64,000 nucleotides of DNA from Paraspadella gotoi. Its lineage: Eukaryota; Chaetognatha. Below, piece after piece: positions 12,373 through 24,150 of this stretch. A program made the position numbers and the translations under genes. The stretch spans positions 28,916,540-28,980,539 of the forward strand of contig CM119265.1 in assembly GCA_051294375.1 (NCBI GenBank), given 5' to 3'. Each line of letters starts with the position of its first letter. Positions within the stretch are counted from its first letter, which is position 1. Below the pieces are notes generated by a model, which saw only the letters and a program-made list of their open reading frames with translations, was not told the DNA's origin and searched no databases.

Positions 12373-12775
12373 CTCTCCTCATCATCACTTTTTTTGTTTT
12401 CATTCTAATTATCTATTTTTTTTCCCCATATTTATTTTTTATTTTTAATTGTGATGTAATTTGGTTATAGATTTTTTCTTTTTTTCCCAAAACTTTCTTT
12501 TCCCCCCCAAAATCTCCCACTCACCTGCTGCCCTCCCCGCGGATCGCCGCTGACGGCCGCGCCCCGCACGAGAGCTCCGGAAATCTGATCGTTTGTAAGG
12601 TTGAGACCGGGTAGGCGTGTCTCACCGCCCGCCGCTTCCGCCCACGAGAGGTAAGCGCGGAAGGCGCCGCGAAGACCGAAGTGTCGGCGAGGTTCTCCTC
12701 CAGAGTCTCGTTCTCGTCGAGGGGGGAGAACCCAGACTCTCTGGGGTCAAGAAGGAGGGATTGGAATGTATGTGA

Positions 12776-12975
12776 TTTTAGTGATTGACTCACAATTATT
12801 AACAAGTTTTTAATGATTGACTCACAATTATAACAAGTTTTTTAGTGATTGAATCACTTTTATAAATAAGTTTTTTAGTCATTGGCTCACTTTGTTAACC
12901 AAGTTTTCAAGTGTTTGGTTCTTTTTTATTAACGAGCTTTTAGTATTGGTTCCCCTCATAAACAAGGTTTAGTGA
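12776..12975. repeat. ~35-bp tandem repeat containing splice-donor-like sequence
   Basis: Copies of TTTTTAGTGATTGACTCAC plus an AT-rich spacer. Read on the minus strand each unit gives GTGAGTCAATCA or GTGAGCCAAT, near-copies of the 5' splice site of M13 block 13300-13452 (GTGAGCCAATCAGG), which opens this same intron. Confidence 0.8.
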
Positions 12976-13469
12976 TTGATTATTGAACAAGTTGATCACT
13001 CTCAAAATTTTCATTTTTAAATTAAAAATTCTTCCCGTTTTCATCAGCGATTGAATCTCTATTTATCTTCTGCATCACTCGCGACAATAATTTGCTGCTT
13101 TCTTCATGTGTTTTGTGATCCCATCACATTCATGGACTTTGTTTTTGGATATTCCACTCTCCAGTGAGAGTGATTTTTCAATCCGTCAGCCATTGGCTGC
13201 CATATACTTTTCCTATATTTCCCTCAACGACTTCGGGATTCTCCAACCATGTTTTTGCTCACCCAGTGAATTGGCTCACGCGTTTCCTGATTGGCTCACC
13301 TGATAGGCGGCGTATGATTGACAAGGCACTTGAGTCGCGCCGGAGGATTTCCCTCTCGTCCGCGCGTCCGAACCAATCGGGGCGAGCGTCCCGTCGGAGT
13401 CGTAGTTGAGGCCAGTCGATGGCGCGACGCGTGGGCGATTTCGTGGCCCGACCTTTAGAAGGAAAACCG

Positions 13470-13830
13470 AGCAATCAATCGAATTGAAGCAAATCAATCA
13501 ATCAATCCATCAATCAATCCAATCAAATCAACTTAGAAGAATCATCAAAACGATCAAAATCAAATCCAAATCAAAAATCAACTTTAGAAAGGAACCAAGA
13601 AACACAAATCAGATTGGCAATTCAATTTCAAACAATCAATCAATTCCAAATCAAATCAACTCTAGAAGGACCAAGCAATCAATCAATCAAGCCAATCACT
13701 CAGATCAATTAGAAAGGACCAAGAAATCAATCGATTGATCAACATCAAACATCAATCCAATCAAATCAACTTTAGAAGGCCAAGCATCAATCCAATCAAT
13801 TCAGCAATACCAAAGCAACTTAGAAGGACC
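13470..13830. repeat. tandem repeat carrying acceptor-like sequence, (AATC)n-rich
   Basis: Six or so degenerate units of CTTTAGAAGGACCAAG joined by CAATCAATC runs. On the minus strand the unit reads CTTGGTCCTTCTAAAG, which closely matches the acceptor TTTCCTTCTAAAG directly before M13 block 13300-13452. Confidence 0.8.
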
Positions 13831-14399
13831 AACAACAGTCATCATTGACAATCAAAACATATCCAATCAAATCAACCCCTCACGTCCATCCAAAGCCGAA
13901 ATTGACGGCCATGGGGAATCCCCGATCGAGAATGGTTCTGCATCAAGCGCCCGGGGGACGACCGAATTGCGCTCATTCGTTGAGAGTTGAATCGACGGGG
14001 CTCAGGTCACACTGGTCGGAGAGTAGGGGGGTAGGGTGGTGGGAAAGGAGGGACGGTGGGGTGTGGGGGGGTGTTATTTTACTATTTAAAATCGTAATAT
14101 TTGCGCAATGATTTATTTTCACCCTCCCTCATCCTCTCTCCTCTCTCTTCTATCTCCCCCCTCTCCCTCCCTCACCTTCTGCATCGTTGACCTCGCTCTT
14201 AAACTTTCCTCCGCCGTCCCGCGAAAAATATCTTCTCAAATTGATTGATTTCGAAAAAAGTTTTGTTTGGGTAGAGAGAGAAGAAATCGTAGCGTCGACG
14301 AAGCCGGAGGCGTTGAGGAGGTAATCGGGTGCCAGCGTAAGTCTGGGAGAGAATGTGATAAAAGATGTCATAAAAGATGTGTGGTGATAGAAAACCCGT

Positions 14400-15990
14400 T
14401 AAACTGTAGGTCTACACCTGAATGCAAATTTAATGTCATTTGACATCCATATACATCAATAAATTTAAAGTTGTGATGATCGTTACTAACACATATAATA
14501 TTATTAATATGTTAGCTTTTTATTATCTTCCGTTAAACAAATAAAATAAATAAATAAAAAAATCCGGCTCAATTGATAGACATCGAGTGTTACCTATAGA
14601 CTTTTTCTCTGGTTGTTTCAACCTGATAAGAAATTCTGACTGATTTATCTGTTTATCTTTTATTATCATTAAAGTAACAAGCAATAATTATAAATTCGGC
14701 AAGCTCTTATCACATTATAAACACAAGAAGAATACTAAACAAAGTAACATCACAACAACAACGCAACAACAACACACAACATCAGGCGTAATTTCAGGGA
14801 AAAAAAAACCGGCTTCCATCGTAATCTGAGAAAGAATAAAAACCTCGCAGGTCGGATGATGAAATTATGGACACAAGAGAAGGACGTTTTCAGGGGTTAT
14901 TTTGAAGGGGGGGCGGGGGGGAATATTAGACATTGGGGTGGGAGGGCGTTAAGGAAGGAAAATTATCATGGGGCGTGCAAGTTAGGGGTAGAGGGTGAAA
15001 AGGGGTAAGGGTGAAAAGGTAAGGGTGAAAGGGTAACGATTTATAAGGTGGTATCTACTTGGGTGTGAAGCTTAAGTTGCCCAAAAGGAATTGATGGTAA
15101 GTTTATTAAAGGTAAGCGAGTTGACGGTGGGTAGTTAAGCAGAAGAGAAGGGTCCACGAGTCTAAGGGGCGTGGTGAAAAAAAAGATTCAAATAATTAAA
15201 CTCTAGAATGGAAAAAATTGAAGAAAAAAAATTTAACACTCCCTTCCCGAAATGTCTCTTTAAAACAAATGGGGAAATGGATTCGTCAAAGGAATCGCGA
15301 GATGGAATTTCGAATGGAATGAGGGGTGAGAGAAAAAGAAAAAGATAAAGTAAAGAAAAAGGAAAGAAAAGTAAAGAAAGAGAAAAAAAAGAAAAAGGAA
15401 AAAGAAAAAGAAAAGAAAAAAAAAAGAAAAGAAAAAGATAAGAAAAGAAATAATCGCGGAATGTAAGTTTGATGATAGTAAACAGTGTAAAAAAATTAAC
15501 ATCTTAAATTTTAAATTTTGTCATGTCTTGACATTCATTACCAATTAAAATATTTGTGAAATTACTTATGGAAATTAACTTTATTTTCAGATACTTTCAT
15601 CTTTCAAAACAAAAATGAAATTTTTCGTATTAATTCAAGAAATAAACATCAAATAATTTAAAAAAGGAAAAATTAAAAAATTTACGAAAATCGCTCCCAA
15701 ATTAAGCCAAACACAAACTTAAAATGAACGGAATGAATTGAAAAAATATTAATGGCATGATAATAAGAATTCACCCAGTAAAAAAGGGCTGAACGATTAA
15801 AATCTGACGGGCTGGGATCTCGAGGGAGAGAGGAGAAAGGGGGGGAGGAGAGAGGGGAGAAAAGAGAGAGGAGGAGGGAAGAGGGAGAAGGATAGGAGAA
15901 GAGAGAAAGAGGGAAGGGGAAGGAGGAAGAGGAGGAGGAGGGAGAGGAAAAGAGGAAGGAGAGAGAGAGGAGAGAGAGTGCGAGTTAGGA
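14400..15990. other. no recognised gene; AT-rich DNA and purine tract
   Basis: AT-rich sequence with GGGTGAAAAGG-type repeats near 14995-15040 and a mixed GA/GGAGG tract at 15820-15992 running into an assembly gap. No exon recognised. Confidence 0.6.
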
Positions 15991-16199
15991 AGNNNNNNNN
16001 NNNNNNNNNNNNNNNNNCGACTACGAGGAATCCAAATTCCTCCAAAGCGACGCAAGATCCTCTCTTCTCGACGGACATTTGACCCTCACGCGATCAGACT
16101 CAGCTCGCCGAAAGGCTTGGGTCCTCATTACAGTCGCCAGTTCATCACGTCGTGTCCTATGTTCGGATTTGAGATTCTATTGAAACTTGGGCGGTAGAG

Positions 16200-16218
16200 A
16201 GAGATGAAGGGGGTAAAG

Positions 16219-16262
<44 letters not shown>

Positions 16263-17225
16263 AGAGAATTGTTCAGACAAAATATGATTAAGGAAAGGGG
16301 TTTTATTTTTTTTTAATTTTGTTTTGTTAATGCATTATTTGATGTTATTTTTATAAGTTTTAAACGATTTTTTTTAATCGCATTTCTAAGACTTATTAAT
16401 GTTCTAAAATTAAGTTAATTATTTATTTTTATCACTTTTTTGATATTTTCTGATTAGGTAATTTTCTCCAGCCCCCTTTTTTCCCTCGCCGAAACTCCAT
16501 GACCAACTTGCATTTATTACATCATTTTTGAAAAAGTTTTATTCATATTTCATCGTATACAGTGCAAAAAATAAGTCAGAAAATGTTGCGCTCATCATTT
16601 TTTTAAAATTTTTGTTTACAAATTCGTTGGGAATAATAAGTTCATTTTATCATCATTTAATTAATTATCATAATTCTCATTTGACAAATATAAAAAAGCC
16701 AGTATAGACTTCTTCATCATCTCTCTCTCCCTCTTTTTCACTTCCGGGGGTCAATGAGTGTCCCCCACCCTTCGACGAGACAAGCCTTTCCTCATGTCCC
16801 ATGTCCCATGTCCCATGTCGGCCCTGTTCGTCTTCGGTCCTTCCTCTGGCCTTTTTCTTGTCCTGACCCCAAAAAATGATCCCAAACCCAAAAAAAACAA
16901 AAACAAAAAATTCACGCGAGGGAGGTCAAAACAAAAACAAAAAACAAACGAACAAAAACAAACAAACAAATAGACCAAAGAAACATACAAAAACACAAAA
17001 CAAACAAAACAAACCAAACAAACAAAACAACAAAACAAACAAAACAACAAAGCAAACAAAACAAACAAAAATAAAAAACAAAACAAAACAAAACAAAAAT
17101 AACAAAACAAACAAAACAACCGTTGGCCTTCTAGTCCTCGCTCTTCTTCCCAGTTATGAAATTATTTTTCGCCTTTGGCTCAAATCCGTTATTTATTTTT
17201 TAAATAAAAAAGTTAAATATATTTT

Positions 17226-17267
<42 letters not shown>

Positions 17268-18450
17268 TCACTCCTTCACTCTCTCTCTCTCTAAATCTGA
17301 TTACACTAGTCTTTTTGTTTTATTTGTTTTTTTAAAACAATATCTTGTACAGTTATTTCGCGTAGAAAAAAAAATAAATATAAAAATATAAAAATCGATT
17401 CAGGTTTTGTTATATTTTTTTTAAATTCTGTTTAATTAATTATAAAGCGTCTAATGTTAATTTTTTATTTTACTTGTCCAGTTTAACTGAATTTAACATT
17501 TAAATTCATTCTCGTACTTTATCTTTTAAAATAAAATTATCTTTTCGCGTCAAGATTAGATTTTCATGACTTTTGTTTTAAAGATGGCGCTCGTTCGTAT
17601 GGGTCATTAAATGATTTAAAAATACAAAATTCTTGTACGGATATTTTTTATGATTATTATTATTATTAATATTATTATTTTATCGTCAGTACAACCACAT
17701 TTTTTTGCGGAAATTTATCATGTCATTTTGTTTTTATTTTCTTTGCGTCTCGTCATATTTGCTTCCGTCTTGTTACGAAAAAAAAAATCGTGCCAGTCAA
17801 ATTTAAACAAAATATCATCGTTTTAACTAAACTAAAGAATTGATAAAAGTTTAGCTAAGTTTTACTTAGGCTGGCGCCATTTTAACTTACAAAGTTGGGA
17901 TTTTCGCTACGACATGAAAGTCATGAATAAAATTAATATTGAAAAATAAAACCAAATTTAAAAACATTCTTTAATTCAATGTACATCAACAAATGATGAA
18001 TTAGAAAACAATAAAAAAAAGTTAGAAAGCTCGTAGTAAAAAAGTAATTATACTATTTTGTACTATACGAAATGATAAGGTTCTAGTATATAAGTTATTT
18101 TCGTTTCTTTTGGACGAGATATTGTACTACAGGACCGAGTACATTGTCAATGTAACGTCGAAGTTGAGCGCAATAAGCCGGATGAAGTCGTTGATTGTAG
18201 AAACAAGACGAATCCCAGAGAATCACGCCTAGGATTAGAAGATTAGAGGATTAAGGATTAGAAGATTAGAGGATTAGAATTGGGTGAAGGATTAATGAAG
18301 CGTGAAAACTCATGCGTTCAAGCAAATAAGAGCAAAGTAAAAGTTTGAAATGATACAATTGTCAATTGAGCACCAAATGTAAACACATGATCCATCAGAA
18401 GTAACGGAAACGGATATAAAATAAACCAGATGGTGAGAGAGTCTTTAGTC
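16200..18450. other. no recognised gene; microsatellites
   Basis: Contains (GA)n at 16217-16260, a CAAAA/CAAAC-rich tract at 16888-17120, (CT)n at 17230-17292 and AT-rich DNA. A triplicated ATGTCCC unit lies at 16794-16819. No exon supported. Confidence 0.6.
16888..17120. repeat. (CAAAA)n / (CAAAC)n tract
   Basis: A/C-only repeat of 4- and 5-base units. It yields false Lys/Gln/Thr/Asn frames on one strand and Phe/Val/Leu/Cys frames on the other. Confidence 0.9.
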
Positions 18451-18453
18451 ATT

Positions 18454-18570
18454 ATCTTGTAAGAGTGATGGAGGCCTTAAACCAACAAAGCATGTCCAAA
18501 GTTAGGGACAAGATAGCTTATTTATTGAATGAATGGATAATATTTATATTCGTTGTACAATTTCAAAGAT
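18454..18570 (+). repeat. dispersed repeat R1, copy
   Basis: Has CTTGTAAGAGTGATGGAGGCC, GTCCAAAGTTAGGGACAAG, ATAGCTTATTTATTGAATG and TCGTTGTACAATTTC in family order. Confidence 0.9.
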
Positions 18571-18664
18571 ACAAATTGAGAATTAAGATTCAACCGCGAA
18601 CCAAGACACATATTTTTTTTAAAAGAGTCGCACTTAATTCCGCGATCGTTTTCAAATGAGCCCT

Positions 18665-18760
18665 CACTTTAGTCGGGAATTGCAACAAACCCTTAAGACC
18701 CGTTCCATGGCTGCTAGATGGGGTTAAAGAAGTTGCGGATCGCACTCTTCAGCCCAAAGG
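18665..18760 (-). repeat. SINE-like fragment
   Basis: The reverse complement reads GGGCTGAAGAGTGCGATCC, CAACTTCTTTAACCCCATC and TAGCAGCCATGGAACGGG. This matches 59470-59540 almost block for block on the other strand, so both are copies of one dispersed element. Confidence 0.7.
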
Positions 18761-18940
18761 GGCGATTTATCCACAACGGTGAATTTCGTAGCCTCTTATC
18801 TTTTTCGACCTGCGGCGTTTTGGGTCCAAGCGAAACTCATGGAGCGAAGAAGGCGACGCTGATCAAGAAATTGAAATTCGGAGCCGAAATTGTAGCAGTT
18901 GCGATTCAGGGGCTCGGAGGTGAATTTGAGATAGAGGAAC

Positions 18941-19043
<103 letters not shown>

Positions 19044-19202
19044 GAATTCTTTTAATTAGTCAATCCTTCAATTAACATAGTAATATCTAAACAACAAAAC
19101 ATCTGGACTAAATAACTAAGAGTAAGAATCGAATATCCAGCCATAACAATCAATACCAATCATTACCAATCATTAACTATCTCTTCTCTCACCAATCACC
19201 AC

Positions 19203-19589
19203 TCACCATGGTTTATCGGCGACTTTTCCGAAACGAGGATAAAACTTCCCTTCTTTGTCCCAATGACCGAATGATCTCCAACGACTTCTCTTTTGTTCGT
19301 TAGACTGGTTAACGGTTTCGTTCTTTTGTTCGTTAGTGGTTTTCTCATTTTGTTCGTTAGTCGCTTTGTGCTTTTGTTCGTTAGTTGCTTCGTTCTTTTG
19401 TTCGTTAGTGGTTTTCTCATTTTGTTCATTTGTCGCTTTGTGCTTTTGTTCGTTAGTGGCTTTGTTCTTTTGTTCGTTAGTGGTTTTCTCATTTTGTTCC
19501 TTAGTTGCTTTGTGCTTTTGTTCGTAAATGGCTTTCTTTCTTTCTTCATTGATTTTTAGATTTCTTTCTTTTCGACGTCGAATTTTCAA
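19203..19589 (-). CDS. hypothetical repetitive Lys/Asn/Glu/Gln-rich ORF
   Basis: Open frame of 128 codons. After a basic start it has eight or so alternating units such as KATNEQNEKTTNEQKN, produced by a tandem DNA repeat of about 60 bp. It ends in a non-repetitive tail, RSRWRSFGHWDKEGKFYPRF, that looks like real protein. I do not recognise it. It could be an expanded exon of a larger minus-strand gene (the hyaluronidase lies just upstream on the same strand) or a chance frame in a minisatellite. No signal peptide or membrane segment is visible. Confidence 0.3.
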   Translation of the reverse strand: MKIRRRKERNLKINEERKKAIYEQKHKATKEQNEKTTNEQKNKATNEQKHKATNEQNEKTTNEQKNEATNEQKHKATNEQNEKTTNEQKNETVNQSNEQKRSRWRSFGHWDKEGKFYPRFGKVADKPW

Positions 19590-19934
19590 AAGATGAAATT
19601 TTCTTCTTTGAATTCGAATTTCTCGTCGTCGTCGTTTTTGGAGTCGGTGAATCTCCTGGTCGAATTAAGGGGAGAGAGTAAAAGTAAAAAAGTAAAAGTA
19701 AAAGTGGAGAGAGGAAGTAAAGGAAAAGTAAAAGGGGAGAGAGAGAAGTAAAAGAGAACAATGTTAAAAGGGGAGAGAGGAAGTAAAAGAGAACAATGTA
19801 AAAGGGGAGAGAGGAAGTAAAAGAGAACAATGTAAAAGGGAGAGAGGAAGTAAAAGAGAACAATGTAAAAGAGAACAATGGAGTGATTCAAATGACGAAG
19901 ACGGACGACTAAGACGACGACGAACCATCGAGGC

Positions 19935-20035
19935 TAATTCCATTGGATCAGGTATTGGGTCAGGATTGAACTCGGGACCTCATTAGTCATAAGCAATACC
20001 CCGTGTCCGTTCGCGAGTGACACCAAAAACGTCTC
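19935..20035 (-). repeat. tRNA-derived SINE-like fragment
   Basis: The minus strand contains GAGTTCAATCCTGA, a good match to an RNA polymerase III B box (GGTTCRANNCC). The flanking T-arm does not pair and no clean A box or acceptor stem is seen, so this is a degenerate tRNA-derived element, not a tRNA gene. Confidence 0.5.
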
Positions 20036-20401
20036 TACTATACTTTAAATATTTAATAAATATAAATCATAAGTATATCATTAGTTGTTTTTTATGTATA
20101 AGTTTATTTCGTGTTTAATTTATTTATATTCTATGTTTAATTTTTATCTAACCCATTGAAATTACATTTTAATAAACGTCCAGCATTATTTTGGTCGTCG
20201 CTCGCAAACGGATACGGGGTATTTAGCTCAAACAGCAACCGAGACCGAAGCTTTCAACTCCACTTTAAAATTGCTCAACGAAATTTAGTAGACAACAATA
20301 GTTATTTAACTATGTACCTAAAGTTTATCAATAAAGAAAACAAAAGAGCAACTGAAGCAAAAAAGGATTTAAAAAAACAAACAAATACTAACGCGAACTA
20401 C

Positions 20402-22348
20402 GGAGTGAATGCTGGCGAATCCGTGATAACCGCAAGGAAAATAAGCGTCTTGGGATTTCCACATCCACGAATGTTCGTTGTCGTTGGCTGAGATGGCGAT
20501 TTTGTTGCAATCGTTTCCTGAAAAAAATAATTAAATTGAATTACAGGGGCAAGATAGCTTATTTATTAAATAAATGGATAATTTTCATATTGGTTGTACC
20601 AATTTCATGAATTTCGGTACCTTGTATTTTGATGCTAGTTTGGAGAACATTATAGTAGTATTCCCTGATCTAATACTTAAAATAGTGGTATTTTCATACA
20701 ATTGAAACCTGCTATTATTTTATCTTTTGATAGAGACGGAGCCTTAAACCACATTATCTTGTCCAAAGTCAAGGGCAAGATAGCTTATTTATTCAGTGAA
20801 TAGATAATTATTATTATGGTTGCACCAAATCATTTACATATTGCAATTTCCTTTTATTTATTAAATGAAGAGTTAATTTTCATATTAGTTGATCTAATTT
20901 CATTGATCTAATACTAACTTTTATACTGATAGCAATCTGGGTAGTGATAATAGCCCCATTTGGCTTTTGGCCTCATCTTCTTGCATTGTATTAAAGTCTC
21001 CTTTAACCAATTGTTGGCCGCTCTTTCCCATTCTGCTGCTGCCAGCCACTCGATGACGCCTTAGAAAAATATAGCTTATTTATTAAATGAATGGATAATT
21101 TTTATATTGGTTGTACCAATTTCATACATTTAATTAAATGACAGGTTCAGAAAAAAACTTCACTATATGTAAAAGAATCACCAGGTTTATCTGCGTATTT
21201 TCGATGTTTTTTTATTGCAGTTTTGAGAGCCAAACTTCTGAAAGGAAAGGAATGAGGTGAGTTTAAAATAAGTGAAACTTAAAAATACAAACAAAACGCG
21301 ATCTTTTGACTCCTAATTTTTTTTTCCTTTTGATATTTAGCTACACAACCTCCACAGCATACCTTTTTAAATATTTTTATTTTTATTCTTCTGCATCTAA
21401 ATCTTTCGCCTTTGAATCTCTTTTTAAATCCCCGCCTACAAATCAACCCTTTTAAATCTACTTCCAAATCCCCATCTTTCAAATCAACCCTTCTTTCTAA
21501 ATCCACTTCCTGTAAATCGCCTTCCCTTTCCACAAATGCCCTTTCTAGACCTGTATGGCCGATACTTCTCCTCGTCCTCCCACATGGCCACCCACTTTGG
21601 CCTCCACTTCTCCCAGTCCAGGATGGCCAGACCGTCGAACTCCTCGTCCGGAATGAAGGTCTTCACGTCGGAGCGGAGTTTGATCACGTGATCGCTCCAG
21701 TTGCCCAACTTGAGAGGGAGGGAGGAAAAGGGGGGGGGCCTTATTTTCCTACAACGCCCCATTTTATCCTTAATTATGGATAAAAGTTTAGGGTTCAGGA
21801 TCGAGATAGTATTAGGGATTAAGGTTAAAGATTGATTCTTAAGTTTAAGAATATATTTAAATTAAATATTATTATTAAAATTAAATTTTTGGAAAAACCA
21901 ATTGAAATGAGGCACTCTCGGAAAATAGAGCAGAAATGGGGAGGAGGAGCGGATGGAAGGGAAAGAGGGGAAAGAGGTGGAGTGATTGATGTAGCGAAGG
22001 AACTAATGAATGATTAAAAGAATAAAGGAATGATTGAATTAAAGAATAAATGAATGAATGACTGCATGAATGAATGAATGAATGAATGAATGAATGAATG
22101 AATGAATGAATGAATGAATGAGTGATAGAAATGATCAAATAATAAATAAGTAAACTAATGCATAAATGAGAGAGAGTCATTCACCTGCGGAATTCCTCCA
22201 TAAACATAGGCATCAGTCACCCTATCGTAGTAAGGATTTTTCCCGAATTCGTTTCCATAAAGAATAACGATTCGATCTCCTTTGAAGTTTTCCCCCGAAT
22301 TGGCTGTCATCGACCATTTGGCAGAAACGTTGAGAAAACCGCAATTTT
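20402..22348 (-). CDS. GH56 hyaluronidase, five exons (partial)
   Basis: Minus-strand exons: 22185-22348, 21551-21708, 21182-21237, 20919-21059, about 20402-20517; phases agree at every junction. GH56 enzymes hydrolyse hyaluronan or chondroitin and are normally secreted or GPI-anchored. Exon 1: ENFKGDRIVILYGNEFG and YGGIPQ. Exon 2: GNWSDHVIKLRSD, then FDGLAILDWEKWRPKW, holding the D-x-E catalytic pair. Exon 3: RSLALKTAIKKH. Exon 4: EWERAANNWLKETL and WGYYHYPDCY. Exon 5: ISANDNEHSWMWKSQDAYFP, matching the family's N-D-x-L-x-W-[LM]-W-x-S-x-A-L-[YF]-P. Acceptors are strong; exon 1 has a TGCTAAC branch-site match 26 bases upstream. The signal-peptide exon and the C-terminus are not identified. 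R1 repeats sit in the introns. No frameshift in any exon, so it looks functional. Confidence 0.92.
20543..20918 (+). repeat. R1 repeat copies inside hyaluronidase intron
   Basis: Partial copy at 20543-20612 (CAAGATAGCTTATTTATTAAA to GGTTGTACCAATTTCATG) and a longer one at 20745-20835 (GGAGCCTTAAACCAC, GTCCAAAGTCAAGGGCAAG). A weaker third lies at about 20850-20910. They are antisense to the hyaluronidase. Confidence 0.8.
21062..21130 (+). repeat. R1 repeat, partial copy
   Basis: ATAGCTTATTTATTAAATG through TTGGTTGTACCAATTTCAT. It lies only a few bases from the acceptor of hyaluronidase exon 4. Confidence 0.85.
21755..21920. repeat. telomere-like repeat module with inverted ends
   Basis: Starts GCCCCATTTTATCC, then degenerate TTAGGG-like units (AGTTTAGGGTTCAGG, TATTAGGGATTAAGG), and ends TTGAAATGAGGCACTCTC. 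The end AAATGAGGC is close to the inverse of the start GCCCCATTT. Confidence 0.6.
22020..22120. repeat. (TGAA)n microsatellite
   Basis: AATGAATG repeats, imperfect at the left edge and clean at 22060-22118. Confidence 0.95.
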
Positions 22349-24084
22349 CTTGGTTTGGGAAGTTAGCATTGGTAGGGTGGGGTCATGAGATCAAATTGGG
22401 TAAAGTTATGGTTGTTGTTGTTGTTGCTGTTGTTGTAATTGTTGTTCATGTTTTTATTGCTGTAGTCGTAAAATGAGCGTCACTATTGTCTACGAACTCA
22501 ACGTTTGTCGAGATCCTAAATTCTTATTTGCATGTTGCAGTAATCAAGATGACCGAAATTTATTAGAAATGGAATAATGGATGGAATGGATGGAATAATG
22601 GATAATTCATGATATTTTTTTTATTTTTCGTGACATTTGGAAAATTCTGTAAAATGCAGTAGCTTTAGTTTTATTTATTTTATGTATAGTATAAAAAATC
22701 AAAAGTAATCGTTGAAAGATGACAAATTCCAAACGTCCACAAATATTAAATCGATTTGTTGTGATATTATAATTATCATTGTCTTGTATTATGTCATTAC
22801 TTTTTTTACATCATTTTATGTCATTATAAGTTAAGATCCTCTATGATTTGAATTATTGACATTGTCATGGTAATATATTTTTTAATAAAAAAAAGTTATC
22901 TTATGTTTTAGATTATTTTATAGCCTTTGTTAAAGACTTAAAGTTATTTACGTAAAAAAAAATATTAATACCATTACTGATACCGTTCCAGTTTTTTTAT
23001 GCTCTTATTGATAACTTTACTGTTTTTGATTTCAATTGTGATAATATCGCTTTTGTTATTAATAAATAAATATAAGAAATCAATGGTTTTATACTGCGGT
23101 GCAAAAAAAAAGACACTTCTTTCACACCGAAAAAAACTATATTGGATTGATAAATTTTACTGAGATATAAAAACATTGAAAGATAAAGTGATTGATCCAG
23201 GTCCCATTAAAATCAATCAAAGCGTCCGAAAGTTATAGGACGTCAAACTCGATTGATACAAAACATCTGACGAGAATAAATTAATTTTAATCAAGAGGAA
23301 TCTCTGACTTTTTCTTATTATTATATTTATAATATGAAATTAGCTGAACAAAATCAGCATCAAATATCTGTAGGGATAGGTGTCAACGATTGTCAACCTA
23401 AATAAAATTAAAATAAGTAGAGAAACTATATAGATAAACAATCTTTTAAAAATAAAGAAAAAGCAGTTGAGAAATACCCAAGGTTAATTTCAAAGCTTTT
23501 TTACATCAAAGTTTTTTTTTCCGTATGGTATCTCGTGTTAAAGCAGACTAATATAAACTCTTACAATTATATTAAAATTATTTTTTATATTTTTATCATA
23601 AAATTATATTTTGATTTTGAGATAATTTTTAAAATTTTGATTGTTTTCAATTTTATTATTAAAATGCCATATTTAGCAGCAAGTAAAAAAATATTTTTTT
23701 AAAAAAGTAATATAAATTTATTGCCATCCTTTTTATGTGTTTAATTCCATTGTGATTTTGTTAATTCTATATTGTAAACATCAGTCAGAAAAAGAAGTCT
23801 CAGCAATACTAACCTTTGGAAATTACTTTTTCCCAATTACATTTTAAGACTCTGAATTTAAAGTCTTGCTATATTCTACTTCCTGAACCAATTCAAATGT
23901 TTCTTGCACCAATCGATAGCTTTTTAAAAAAGCTATACTTTCTATATATATTTTCTAAAAATTAAGAAGGAAATAGTGGTGTATTTAAAGCTACTTAGTG
24001 TCTTTTTTTTTTTGCGCCGCAGTGTTGGTTTTTCTCTATCAGTTATTTAACTGTGCCTTAGCTGCGGTTCATTTCATTTCATTT

Positions 24085-24150
24085 CGCCGTCATCATCGTC
24101 ATCGTCGTCATCGTCGTCGTCGTCGTCTTCGTCGTCATTTTCGTCGTCCT
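24085..24150. repeat. (CGT)n microsatellite
   Basis: CATCGTCATCGTCGTC-type repeat of about 65 bp. Confidence 0.9.

Larger units (their letters stand above)
12075..14342 (-). pseudogene. M13-family (neprilysin/ECE-like) metallopeptidase, frameshifted
   Basis: M13 enzymes are zinc endopeptidases, usually type II membrane ectoenzymes that cut small peptides. Five minus-strand exon-like blocks appear in family order. 14176-14342: APDYLLNASGFVDATISSLS. About 13890-13995: PPGAL...PF then MAVNFGFGW. 13300-13452: GHEIAHA (zinc HExxH), then GLNYDSDGTL in another frame, then RLKCLVNH. 12525-12740: ETLEENLAD, then one base out GLRGAFRAYLSW and GETRLPGLNLTNDQ, then back to FPELSC and SAAIRGEG. About 12075-12194: RRFSAAFQC, then in another frame ASRLHPGH, the usual C-terminus. 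A further block at 16017-16175 ([21 protein letters not shown]) may be the preceding exon. Splice sites look good, but four of the five blocks need frame changes, so this is a decayed copy or a locus with assembly indels. Intact neighbouring genes argue for decay; the GC-rich exons leave sequencing error possible. Confidence 0.85.

Noticed and set aside
19935-20035. tRNA gene on the minus strand
   Set aside because: The B box is present but the T-stem mismatches and no acceptor stem closes it.
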